Shown: positions 9,751-19,604 of the stretch, piece by piece
How the letters are laid out: each line of letters opens with the position of its first letter
Position numbering within the stretch: the first letter of the stretch is position 1
Source of the DNA: Sperchopsis tessellata
Taxonomy: Eukaryota > Arthropoda > Insecta > Coleoptera > Hydrophilidae
Direction of reading: 5' to 3'
NCBI GenBank assembly: GCA_033557685.1
Contig: JAWQRN010000565.1
Location: 1 to 28,351, forward strand
Length of the DNA: 28,351 nt
Program-made: the position numbers and the translations under genes
The notes under the pieces: generated by a model
What the model was told of the DNA's origin: nothing
Databases searched by the model: none
Seen by the model: only the letters and a program-made list of their open reading frames with translations

Positions 9751-10640
9751 GTAAGTCTATATATAATGTTTTTTGTTTATTTTAAATATTTTTTGTAATG
9801 GTAATCGTGGCGATATAAAATTAAAGAGTATCTGCCTTAAAGGAGAAACTATAAAAATAGGAATTAGTTTTCTAGAAAAATTGAAATGAATATCAAATAT
9901 ATGAAGGTTGGTAGTATATTGAACCATTTGCAAAAAAAATATTTAAGATGTCAAAAGTTACGGGAATATAATTTCATTCATACTCAGTCGTTTTTCTGAG
10001 GTTACGACATGTCCTGTCTTTTTTTGTATAATTTTTTTTAATTTAAGTGCAATTGTATACATTTCGATTAATATAAAATTGTTTACATCAATCTGTATTG
10101 CTTGAATGAAAAGAGATATTCCACACAAAGAAATGTGATATAATGGCAATATTGATGCAATAGTACATGGCATAGATGTAGGAACTAGTCTCTAAAAAAT
10201 CCTTACTGTCCGCCAAGAAGGATTGGGTATGTTCATTCCTATTTTCCATTATGAAACTCTCCAGGGCAAGTGACAACAGCCTGAAAGTAGTCGTTCTGAC
10301 GTTATTAAGTAAGCAGCATTGTTGTCATGTTATCAGTGATCTTAACTGTAAGGTTAAATTTTTTGGATTGACTGTAATTAAAATAATTTTAAAATTGTAT
10401 TCGGATTTTAGTCGAGTTTTACTGCGATGTATGTTCGTGATAATCTGCCAAATAACATAAAATTCAAGTGTATTTCGTAATTAAATAGTCAATCATACAA
10501 ATATATTTCTTTATAAAACAATTAAAATAACATTGTTTTTTTCTACAATGCTGAGAAGATAAAAATCAGATGACCCAGAAGAAATAATTAATACATCTGA
10601 ATCGACTGTTCTTCTATCATCATTTTTTACTAAGGCATAG
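9751..10640. other. Intron sequence, nothing recognised
   Basis: AT-rich intron between Eps15 exon G and the hAT remnant. Two minus-strand open frames at 9958-10276 overlap each other and look like chance frames. No repeat identified. Confidence 0.5.
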
Positions 10641-10651
10641 AAACAAATGGA

Positions 10652-11419
10652 ACATTTGTGGCTTTCTTGTTGGATTTTAGAACAAAAGAAAAACATGTTT
10701 GGTTATGTTCAAAAGATGGGAAAATTGGTTGTGGTGCTTACTGTAAACACTTGGAACAGATGCAAAAATGGGAAGCAAAATATTACAAGAATGAGTCATT
10801 TTATAAGTGCCAAAAATGATTGTACTAGAGACAGAAAAGATACGTGCGTGTATGAAGGATTGCTGATGAAAATTACATCAGTAGAGTAGAGAGTGACATA
10901 TTTCTGAAATTGTAAGAACATAATATAAATTTGTATAATGCCAATCAAGCGATTAAATGTCGGTTAAATATTTTAAATTTTTTAAGGGATTTGTATTTTT
11001 ATAATAGGTAGAAAGTAGAACTACCATTCTGTTTCATTTTATGAAAACTTGAAAATTTCACTACAAAAGAGTTTACAATGATGAAACTGATTTTCCTATA
11101 TGATTGCGAGTGCTTGATCTGAAATAGTAGCCTGAAGAAACACAAACGGTATTGACATTTGAGGAAGCTGACATAAGAAATTTGTTTAGACGACTTGAGC
11201 GAAAAAGAGATGATACAGAGTTTCGGAAAATACATGGAGGAAAAAAGAATTCCAGATGGATTATGTCAATTAATTTGCACCCTCGATATTCTAATTTCTT
11301 CAAGTCAATGTAAATCAGGTTTTCCACAATATTGGCTACGTTTCAGACAACATTCAGTTATTGACACAAAAAACATAGAGGAATATCGAGACAGTGAATC
11401 TTCTGCGGGCATGACTTAG
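10652..11419 (+). pseudogene. hAT-family transposase remnant, internally deleted
   Basis: Two blocks of one hAT-like protein. At 10652-10819 an open frame reads EKHVWLCSKDGKIGCGAYC, resembling the N-terminal zinc-finger region of KIAA1586/ZMYM-like hAT proteins. At about 11190-11419 a second frame reads SFGKYMEEKRIPDGLCQLI then LDILISSSQCKSGFPQ, matching the hAT C-terminal dimerisation domain (usual core: SSSECERGFS). The catalytic middle, normally about 400 residues, is missing or unrecognisable in the 370 bp between. The copy is sense to Eps15. Moderate confidence, because both blocks are short and were matched from memory of the family. Confidence 0.6.
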
Positions 11420-11957
11420 ATTTGGAGTTAATTATCTTATGCTAATTAAATATTAAATGGTTTTGAAGCTAAAAAACAGTGTTAAAATACATGCCTTTTT
11501 TTAAAGAAAATAAACTATATCCATCTTTTTTTCTAAAAAAGCTCTGCTCATACTAACCATAAAATTTATTAAGTCTATTCTGGTGGCAAGAAAAAATCTC
11601 TCTATTCTTCTTTACAATAAAGTTTTAAATAATTGACATCTAACGACATTTAAGATTCGTAGGGTGCAGGAGATATTAACAAAAAAGGACAGTTAAGATG
11701 GTTTGGGCTCTTAAATTTGATGAAGAAAGATAAACAGCTAAGAAAGAAGCTAGAACTCAAGGAAGAAGAAAGCACTGAAATGGTTGGAATCATTTATAAT
11801 AGAGATTAGTATTTATTTGATATTGTTTAATTTATTGCGTTACTATAATAACTCATGAAAAAAAGCACTGGATAATTATTCCAATTCGAGCCTATTCATA
11901 TAAATAACCATCATTATGCTGTACCAATAATTATTTTCTAATACTGACTTTTTTTAG
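11420..11957. other. Intron sequence, nothing recognised
   Basis: AT-rich stretch up to the acceptor of exon H. No open frame or repeat stood out. Confidence 0.5.
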
Positions 11958-12215
11958 GCTGATAAAGATCCTTTCGGCTGTGATCCATTTGCAGTTCTGC
12001 ATGCACCAACAAGGGATGGTGGTCCACCTGGTCGTCCAACGAGTCCAAGTCCTGCATTACCTCCAAAGAAAAGCAAGCAGCCCCCTCCAAGACCTGCGCC
12101 TCCCCGACCAGCCCAACCCTCTAAACCAACGCCGTCAGATCCCTTTACGGCACCCATCGCCGATCCTTTTGGATCTAGTGGTGGGTTTGCAAATTTTGCT
12201 GATTTTGACACTAAG
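11958..12215 (+). CDS. Eps15: Eps15 DPF plus proline-rich exon H
   Basis: Eighty-six codons, phase 0 to phase 0, acceptor CTTTTTTTAG and donor GTAAAT. It opens with two DPF motifs (ADKDPFGCDPFAV). A proline-rich stretch with PSPALPPKKSK and PPPRPAPPRPAQP follows, then two more DPF motifs (SDPFTAPIADPFG) and a Gly/Phe/Asp tail. PALPPK matches the class II Crk SH3-binding consensus PxLPxK and is a known Crk site in vertebrate Eps15 (family knowledge). The exon is more GC-rich than its surroundings, as coding DNA would be. The open frame on the opposite strand here is a shadow of this exon. Confidence 0.92.
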
Positions 12216-12543
12216 GTAAATGAATGTAATTATTATTTTAGATGATTAGTTATTTTTGAATGCAGGCTAGGTAGGTTTAGCAGAAAATCGTAGTCAAGAA
12301 ATCAGATATTTGCTCCACCACAAAATTCAAACTAGTTTGGTGTTTATAGCTGTTGAAATTTAATGTCCCACTTACAATCAAATTTTTTATTGGTTGATTT
12401 GGCTTAAACATATAAAATTTTTAGTAAGTATTGCAACTCATTTCTGTTCAACATCTGATATCTTGTACTATATTTTTTGTTTGTTTTTTAGCTATATTTT
12501 ACTTTTCTTTTATTTGTAAATATATTTTTGATTTTTCTTTTAG

Positions 12544-12678
12544 TGTTGTCATAGTAGTACATACACTGATGTTGAATATCCTTCTTTGCCTTATCCAACT
12601 TTGAAGAACAGAAGACGAAACCCTGATAACCTTACATATCCTAAACCTGTCTCGAATCCCCCAAATATAAACGAAAAG
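12544..12678 (+). CDS. Eps15: Eps15 candidate cassette exon I
   Basis: Forty-five codons without a stop, phase 0 at both ends, with a very strong acceptor (T-rich tract ending TTTCTTTTAG) and donor GTAATA. The peptide begins CCHSSTYTDVEYPSLPYP, has a basic KNRRR patch and is Tyr/Pro rich. It lacks DPF motifs and is unlike the flanking exons. Since the exons on both sides are also phase 0, it can be included or skipped without changing the frame, so alternative splicing is plausible. I do not recognise the peptide as a standard Eps15 segment; its exon status rests on the splice sites and open frame. Confidence 0.65.
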
Positions 12679-13620
12679 GTAATAATATTGTATCAAATTT
12701 TGTGTTCATTGTTTGTTTTTGGGAGCCGTCACGTTCAGTGTTTGTTTTGCTTCTTTATAATTGACTTTTTTATCAATGTTAAAGAAGTTTTTAAATCGTA
12801 GCTGCTATACTAAAATATCATGTGTGATGTTGTGTTGTATCTAGTTGCAATTCCTTTTTTATATTTTTAACTATCATAGTACGATAGCTTAACCCAAGAT
12901 ATTTTTGTTTATCAAATTATAAATTTCAGATAATTAGAGCCCATCTCCACTGCCTCTTTTTTCCAAAGTATCAAATTTTCAGAAGAAGTTGTTTGGTTTT
13001 GAGATCAATGCACAAATCTTACATTGGTCCGAGTGATCCATCATGCCTGCATGATTCAAACTAATATTCAGTTGTATGTTTATTGCAAAGGCAATTTATA
13101 TATTCACATAATTCAAATTACGTTCACTAATATACAAACCAATCTAAAGTTCAGGTAATCACAGTACATATGTTTTACCTTCTAAATTAAGTTCTATTAC
13201 TTTTATAATATTGGTGCAGCCCATTATAATTAAGTCAGATACGGAGATTTTAGGATGGCAAATTTTAAAAATTTTCAAATTTGTTAATAATTCAAAACCT
13301 CTTATAATAAAAAATGGTCAGATAGCTTAAAAATTTTCCAAAGTTTCTTTTCCTTTATAAAAAAAAATATCTTCGTGTTATTTGTTTTCCAATCCAGCTT
13401 GATATCCTATTCGTTCCTATTGAACCTATAAATGTTGTGTATGCATTTAGTTATTATTTTTGTATGTATTTTTTTGTTTAACTTGTCTATTGTTTTATTA
13501 TAGATTTATTATTGTGTTTTAAACTTTGAAGCATTTTTCGTTCAACCATTCTCTTAAGGAAGACAGAGTTCAGCATTAATTTCCTTACATTTCTTTCTTA
13601 TTAACCGGGGTTCTGCGGAA
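12679..13620. other. Intron start, nothing recognised
   Basis: AT-rich sequence after the candidate cassette exon. The open frame of the exon runs past the donor to about 12801, but the donor GTAATA makes that read-through unlikely to be coding. No repeats identified. Confidence 0.5.
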
Positions 13621-13623
13621 CCT

Positions 13624-13838
13624 TAGGGTTCTGGAAGTACCTTCCTGAGGTAATGAAGTATGTGAAATGTCTAAATAACCAATAAAGTACATGAGCTGAT
13701 TTAGAAGAAAAAAATTCATATACTGTCATAGAGACAATGAATGAACACATTATTACAGAAAATATTCCGAAACATTAGGGTTCCTGAGGCTAAAGAAGTA
13801 TTTGTAATGTTAAACTAACCAATAAAGTGCAAGAGCAC
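13624..13838. repeat. Pair of diverged direct repeats
   Basis: Two related units about 150 bp apart (13624-13698 and 13775-13838). Both carry TTAGGGTTC, then TGAGG.TAA.GAAGTAT, an AATGT block and TAACCAATAAAGT.CA.GAGC. Just upstream, GGTTCTGCGGAACC (13609-13622) can form a small hairpin. GGTTC-rich ends of this kind are seen near some hAT-type elements, but I could not identify a transposase here. Confidence 0.6.
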
Positions 13839-14239
13839 AATTTTGACAACTTATTGCACTTATTAGTAGTAGATAAGGATGCAAGAACAATTTTATTGTT
13901 GAAAAGAAGTGGTTTCTACCATGGAATTTGTTTGTATGTGGAAATTTCTACCAGTAATGCACCTAGCAAGTTTAGAATGTTTTTATATCAAAATGCAAGA
14001 ACAAAACCTAGTCATGAATTTCTGTATGAAAGTATGGAGTCAGCTCATGCAACACTTATTTTGGGTGACTTACAAGAGGAAAGTGTTAAATGTTGCATTT
14101 GAGAGCTAATATATTACAGCATTTAAAGGAGTTAAATGCCGGCAAGAAAAGAAAATATACTGAGTTTAAATTTCAGACTTAATGAAAAATTGATTATCAG
14201 CTGGAAATTTAAAAATGTTTCTTCTGTTAAGTGTAATAA
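13839..14239. other. Intron sequence with unassigned open frames
   Basis: Two overlapping plus-strand open frames (13827-14102 and 13909-14109) occupy this stretch. They use different frames of the same DNA and neither shows a motif I recognise. Treated as noncoding or ancient repeat. Confidence 0.4.
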
Positions 14240-14830
14240 ACTTCCAAGGTTATTATCTATATGAATGTTGTTTCCTGGTGGAAACCGTGTAGAGGCTCTG
14301 ATAAGTGCTGACATTTCGCCACTGTTGCAAGGGACATTTTCAAGGCGAGTGATGTTACTTCAACAAATGAATTCAATGCACTGATCCAAACTCGGCCAGA
14401 TGGTTTTATAGGCAATGACTGGAGTGGGGGATGTGCACTAGGGTGGAGCCATTCCATTCAGACGGTTTCTATCGAGTGCAGGCAATGGGATGTTTAAAAT
14501 CATCATTCCTATTAATATTGTTGGGGTAATTATAAACGTCAATGGTTTCTCTGAATTTTCTGGGATAATAAGAAGACTCACAATCCAAGACCTTAGTATC
14601 TTGGAACATAATGGTTTGACCTGTTTCATGATGATGTTCCGCCACGACTGATTGATTAATATGACCAAGATGAGTTTAGTGTTCGTGCTCCTTTAAATTA
14701 GTTTCTCTGATATAGACCTTACCACAGGAACAGGGGACCTGTTAAACTTCTTTGCTTTGCAAGGGGATGACATTTTTTGAAGAAGGGAAAACTTGGTTGT
14801 CCATACGAAATATGTAGAAGCCTCATATGT
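14240..14830 (-). pseudogene. Penelope-like element, C-terminal GIY-YIG fragment
   Basis: On the minus strand, about 14820 to 14460 reads QVFPSSKNVIPLQSKEV, then QVPCSCGKVYIRETN (the GIY-YIG endonuclease signature, cysteine-type CSCGK), then NQSVVAEHHHETGQTIMF, TKVLDCESSYYPRKF and NYPNNINRND. This order is characteristic of the Penelope-like retroelement endonuclease after the reverse transcriptase. A serine- and proline-rich tail continues to about 14240 in shifted frames. The reverse transcriptase domain would lie at higher coordinates and is not recognisable, so only the 3' end of the element was inserted or survives. It has stops and frameshifts. Confidence 0.75.
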
Positions 14831-15966
14831 TAGCTACTTGACAGTTTTTAAAGTTTGACACGTTTAGGAATCTATTAATTTACGTGCCTTATATCTCTAC
14901 ATTATTTTCAGTTAAGCTCCAAGACCTAATATTGTAAATACGGAATGAATATATAATTTTATCCACAACTTGGATTTATTCTCTTACTGAAAAAGAAACA
15001 AAAGCAAGGACATTAGTTGAGGAGGAGCTGCATATTTTCAAACATATATCTCTAAATGAATTACATATGGAGAAATAAACATGGACACATTTAATATTAA
15101 ATACATTTTTTATGTTTAACATATGTTGTGTATTAATGACAATGAAAAACAGTTTGCAGGGCTTTCCTATTCAATAATAAATTGATTTTGAGCTTCCTCG
15201 CTAAAGAAAAGTTGGGAAATATTCTGTTGTAGTAAATAATTTTGTGTTTATATTCACTAGTTTGCCTAATAGTAACGAGACTACAGAAACGAAAGTTCTT
15301 TGGTTTCATGTATTATTCTCTGTAAATTTTTTAATCATTTATTGTACTATATGTGGTGAAAAATCTAAATATATGTATATTAAATAATTTTTATCTTTTA
15401 TCCAATAACCGGAGAGTTGCTCAAACTCTATTACGGAATTTTTGATCACTATTTTTCTATGGTTTCAAAAGAAGTTTATTAACTACTGCTGGTTTGTAGT
15501 TTTGAATATGGGGAGTCTGATATTTTACTAGTATTCTAAGTATGAGGTCTAGCTGCTGTTAGATCAGAAAATTGAAAAATGATTTATGCTCATCGAGAAG
15601 TACTTGGAATAGGATTTTTAGCAGGTGTACAGCTCAAAAAACGAATGTAATTGTCTTTGTTTCTCATACGTGCGGGATCCTACAAATAATGACGGTCAGC
15701 TTGCTTACATTCCAAATATTATTTGATGTTTTTCTACCCCAAATTGAGAGATAAAAGGTTTTTAAATCTTATTTTACTATATAATGCTTCAATTCTTTAA
15801 ACAAATTTATATGTTTTTATTATATTTATTAATCTTGCTTTTTTTATTAACGTTAGCCTAATCTGTAAGTTATATACGTAAGTTGAATTTTTACTAAATA
15901 TTTGTGTAAAAATGGTTAATATTTTAAAAAAAGTCATATAAGCATTAGAAATATTTATATAACCCC
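14831..15966. other. Intron sequence, nothing recognised
   Basis: AT-rich stretch between the Penelope-like fragment and the left TTAA of the piggyBac element. A 60-codon frame at 15572-15754 has no motif I recognise. Confidence 0.5.
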
Positions 15967-17493
15967 TTAACATGCGCTTTTTTTTTTTTCGAAAAAAAGT
16001 CAAAAAGATCTTTGTTAATCTTTATTTGAACATGTTTTTGTATATGGCGACAAAAAATAAAATATTTCATAAAAAATATTAATTTTATTTCTTCAAATTA
16101 TGTACGTAGAATGTGAGCACAAATGTTCTAAGGGTAACAAAATATTAAAAATTTTCTATAGTGTGGAAAAATTTTGAAGCAAGGTGCAGCACATAATTCA
16201 ACATTACAAAATTTACAAAAGTAACGAGTCTCTTTTCTACTTTTCTTCCATTACTGTCCCTTTTTGCACAACATACCGCACAGTATCTCGTAGGCACCTG
16301 TTTTTTTTTTTTCAGTCGTAACACCCCAGTACTTTTTGACCGACCTGATTTTTCTACAAGTCTGTCATTATGATAATTTTGCATTAACTATTCAATGGGC
16401 CAATTCGAATTTGGGTGTATAGCACGGTCAAAAGATGTAAATTTATTTTTATATGTATCGTCTTTGAGTCATCAAGTTGGGGAAAATGAGTGTTGAAAAT
16501 ATTTCATTATTGAGCCAGTACATTCTTTCATCTGGCTTTTTTATAAGGTCCTGAAGTATATTTATTGCCAAACAGATAATCATTTTATTTTTATCAATTT
16601 GTTTCTACTGATTAGTTGAACTACCTGGTTTTTGTTCAGCGTATCTATTGGTTTCCAAAACTAGTAAATCTAACATTACGCCATCGATAGCTTGAAATAT
16701 TCTAAGGGATCAAAATTGTTCAAAACGATAACAGTGGGAGGTGGAACGCCAATAAATGGAAACCGTTCAGGAGGCTGATCTGGTAGATCACTATGTATCT
16801 GCTTCCAATCAGTAGATAAATCCACATCCGGACATTCATCAGATTCAACACAGCTCTCTTTGCATTCTTCCGAAACGCTTTCTGACAGAGTTGCATATTC
16901 AAAATCTGAATCTAAGTCACTCATTTCTATCGAAGTTTTATCCTAAGCGTAAATTGTAAAATAAAATATACGAATAATAACAAACTCTGTTACTTACCAA
17001 TTCAAGAATAAATAATACACAAAGCAGTGTAAACGTAAAGCAGTATATAGTAAAAACACACAACAATTGCCTCGGTAATAATGCAATCAGAGTAACTTCT
17101 TATTAGTTGTATAATAAATAACTGCGTTAGAATATGCCCGATGTGACATAACAAAAAGAAACTGACTGTATATTTATATTTTTATTGTATCTGCGTGGAT
17201 AACATTCATAAACTAACCAAAATTTTGAAAAGCCATTCTTCTGACGCTTGTATTTATCGATAGGTGTACGTAAATAATCAACATATCTTAGGTTTAAGAA
17301 AAGTTACAAAAATACTGAAATATCAATTCTTTTTATCCCAGTCATGACTTTCTTGTGGTTATTTTTCATTACCAGTATTTATTCAAGCATGTACATTTTG
17401 GTAACCTAAAACACTTTGCTGCTCGAGTTTTACACGGGCGCACATATTTCTTCCAGTATCATCCGCTCGACTTAATTTGAGAGTGCTCGTTAA
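15967..17493 (-). mobile_element. piggyBac-like element, internally deleted, TTAA-bounded
   Basis: About 1.5 kb with TTAA at 15967-15970 and 17490-17493. The ends read TTAACATGCGC on the left and TTAACGAGCAC on the right (reverse strand), imperfectly alike as degraded terminal inverted repeats would be. piggyBac elements insert strictly at TTAA (family knowledge). Inside, on the minus strand, are the N and C ends of a PGBD-type transposase. The central catalytic part is missing, so the copy is non-autonomous. Antisense to Eps15, in its last and largest intron. Confidence 0.75.
16145..16924 (-). pseudogene. piggyBac transposase, N and C termini joined by deletion
   Basis: Starts with ATG at 16924: an acidic N terminus, then PPERFPFIGVPPPTV and NNFDPLEYFKL, the PGBD N-terminal signature. 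The next block, LLVLETNRYAEQ, is followed by a decayed stretch with KKPDERMYWLNNEIFSTLI and FPNLMTQRRY (about 16440-16680). Directly after, at 16145-16384, comes the C-terminal cysteine-rich zinc-binding domain: PTRYCAVC and, after a one-base shift, YFCKFCNVELCAAPCFKIF. About 350-400 residues carrying the catalytic aspartates are absent. Stops and the frameshift confirm it is dead. Confidence 0.8.
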
Positions 17494-17838
17494 GGGATTA
17501 AAAAACTTTATTATTTTAATGACAATCTACGTAATGTTACGTAATGCAATTTACAGATTTGAGTAACGATCTTTTTTTTAGATCAATTAAATATTTTTAT
17601 GTTAATTTGTACCAATATTATATTTTGTTATTTAGTTATATTTATCAGATTTATTTATGTATTTATTTTTTATTAGCATCTTCCCATTTGATTCATGCAC
17701 GTAGCTGGCGTAGTTGGAGCAAGTATTTTGGTATATATTTTCCATGCCTTAACTTTGCAGGCGCAGTTTCCAGGGCAACATACTAACCTATGTTATACTA
17801 ATATTTCAGCCTTAATAATCTCCATGTCTCCTCTTCAG
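17494..17838. other. Intron end with two usable acceptors
   Basis: Pyrimidine-rich end of the last intron. An AACTTTGCAG acceptor at 17751-17760 and the preferred TCTCCTCTTCAG at 17827-17838 are both in phase 0 with the last exon. A third AG at 17808-17809 (ATATTTCAG) would be out of frame. Confidence 0.6.
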
Positions 17839-18330
17839 TTTTCTAACAAACCGAGCGCAACCGCAAGCACAGCTGCTCCAATAACAACTACAACCTCCAT
17901 CGGAAAACCAACAACGAAAGGGCTAGACTTCACTGACGACCCATTTAGAGACTACCGTTATGAGGATCCATTTAATATTTCATTCGACGATGAACCAAAG
18001 GATATTACCAAAAGTTCGGTTAGTGTAGATACTTCAGGATTATCATCCCCATCAAAACCATTGTTCGACGAAGCTAAGTTTGATCCTTTTGGACTGGGTG
18101 GTGGAAGGAAATCTGTACCTATACCTTTGCTTGATCCTTCCGTCACCAACAGTGGCAGGGCGTCTGCACCTTTGAGTAAGACTGATATACCAAGTGAAGA
18201 CCAGCAGCTAGCTTGGGCTGCTCGTGAGAGTTTGATACTTGAAGAGGTCCGAAAACAAAGAAAAAAACGAGAGCAAGCAGATTTTGAGTTAGCCATCGCT
18301 TTAAGCAAATCTGAGAATAAGAAACTGTAG
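17839..18330 (+). CDS. Eps15: Eps15 last exon J: DPF motifs and two UIMs
   Basis: 163 codons plus TAG. The preferred acceptor is TCTCCTCTTCAG ending at 17838, which enters in phase 0 at FSNKPSATAS. It includes DDPFRD, EDPFNI and FDPFGLGGG, the last three DPFs. Two ubiquitin-interacting motifs follow: QLAWAARESLILEE (about 18200-18246) and QADFELAIALSKSE (about 18274-18315), with the conserved Ala and Ser residues; the chain ends ENKKL. Paired UIMs at the extreme C terminus are the Eps15 hallmark, needed for ubiquitin binding and for its own monoubiquitylation (family knowledge). An upstream in-frame acceptor at 17760 would add 26 residues. Confidence 0.92.
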   Translation, partial: FSNKPSATASTAAPITTTTSIGKPTTKGLDFTDDPFRDYRYEDPFNISFDDEPKDITKSSVSVDTSGLSSPSKPLFDEAKFDPFGLGGGRKSVPIPLLDPSVTNSGRASAPLSKTDIPSEDQQLAWAARESLILEEVRKQRKKREQADFELAIALSKSENKKL

Positions 18331-18823
18331 CCCCCCTGATGAGTGCTGTTTCTCCTATCGTATAAGTGACTGTGTTATGCATTTGTTAATAGACTTTTAA
18401 ATTTTAGCTTGTTGTACATGATACATATCATTTTCTTTTATTTATGTGTATATTCTAAATTATGTATAGTAAAGTATGTCTCACTAAAACTTGGCTTGTT
18501 ATATTTTGGAACAAAATCTTTTGTACAAAAACAAGATGGTGCTAAATATTTATTTATTGTCTAAACAATAATTTGCCCTAATATGTCCATCATTCGATGA
18601 GTTTAACTTCAGTCATATTCTTGATCCAGATGTCATTGCCCAAATAACAATAATAGACGTCCAATGAAATTCCATGAAACAAATAAAAATAGAAATGAAT
18701 GGCAAAGAAAAGTAACTTATTTTCGAATACTATTATTTAAAAGATTTAGATGTTTTTTTGTTTTTATTGTTTTATACTTGAGCGAATTTTGAGTCGTGGG
18801 GTATCTTTACATTACAAAATAAA
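18331..18823 (+). other. Eps15 3' UTR with candidate poly(A) signals
   Basis: AT-rich sequence after the TAG, with ATTTA-type elements near 18545-18560. AATAAA hexamers occur at about 18682 and 18818, and another at about 19003. Which one is used cannot be decided from sequence alone. No conserved RNA structure was recognised. Confidence 0.45.
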
Positions 18824-19604
18824 ATATTTAAGGGCAAAATTTAACAACAACTTTCTACTGCAGTTTATTTGTGTCTAAATACCTAACCAGTAAAGATATT
18901 GAGAACTTAAGTATTATACAAAGTATTTCATTGATAAAAGCCAGCCTGAAAGAAGGCAAGAAACATTTTTTACCTAATAGTATTTTTTGATGTTTTTGAA
19001 ATAATAAAAATACACTAAGATGTACATGGGCAAATGCTGTTTGGGCAAAATGTTTTTCTGAGTTAAAGCCATAATAACAACTCATTGTCTGTTAATTTAT
19101 TTCGCAACACTAATAGTTTTGGCATTTACTCAGAAAACTATTTTATGATACTATCATTTCCTATGGTTTGATGGATCTTTCGTAGTTTTTTTTCCAATTT
19201 GTTTTCAGAGGTGTCAAAAATACTAAGTAGAAATTTTTTCCATGGAATTTTTCTGGAAGCATATTGTTGATCGGATTCCCTTCAGTAATAAGAGACGAAC
19301 ATACATTTCATAATAAAATGTTTTATTAACTCTTTCTTCATTTAAAAGTGAAATGTATATGTTTCATCTTTGAATAAAATATTTACAACACTGAAAAGTA
19401 CCCTTTTATATGCCTACTACTACAACTGCATGCTTTGGAACATTCTCAGACCCAGATACGAGTTTCACCAATGACACTTCTTGAATATGTAAACGTCATT
19501 CCTTATAAACCCATAAAAGAAAATAGATTTGTTTAAAGACTTACGTTTTTAAATTGTTGTTTAACTTTAACATTTTTCATCATGGGGAATCTGATTTTCA
19601 TTTT
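18824..19604. other. Intergenic, nothing recognised
   Basis: AT-rich sequence downstream of the gene with no convincing coding frame. The 76-codon minus-strand frame at 18855-19085 lacks any motif I recognise. Confidence 0.5.

Larger units (their letters stand above)
1215..18330 (+). other. Eps15: Eps15 homologue, 3' part of gene (10 exons, span)
   Basis: Gene-level span. Eps15 is a cytoplasmic scaffold of clathrin-coated pits. EH domains bind NPF proteins, a coiled coil oligomerises it, DPF repeats bind the AP-2 alpha-adaptin ear, and C-terminal UIMs bind ubiquitylated cargo (family knowledge). Seen here: exons 1215-1304, 1950-2012, 7425-7622, 7793-7987, 8410-8500, 8562-8638, 9637-9750, 11958-12215, 12544-12678 and 17839-18330. 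All have GT-AG borders and join in one open frame of about 570 residues. All junctions are phase 0 except 8500/8562, which is phase 1 and splits a DPF codon. The EH domains and start codon are not in the window. No premature stop or frameshift was seen, so the gene looks functional despite heavily invaded introns. The order coiled coil, DPF, proline-rich, DPF, UIM is diagnostic. Confidence 0.9.

Noticed and set aside
10647..10889. 80-codon plus-strand frame
   Set aside because: It overlaps the hAT zinc-finger-like stretch in a different frame; the frame from 10652 carries the motif, so this one is a shadow.
11954..12211. Gly-rich minus-strand open frame of 85 codons
   Set aside because: It is the antisense shadow of Eps15 exon H; its glycines are complements of the proline codons.
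12586..12801. Open frame with ATG-like start inside and past exon I
   Set aside because: It crosses the donor at 12679, and its second half is AT-rich intron sequence with low-complexity hydrophobic residues.
17958..18308. 116-codon minus-strand open frame
   Set aside because: Antisense shadow of the UIM/DPF exon, which has clear family motifs on the plus strand.
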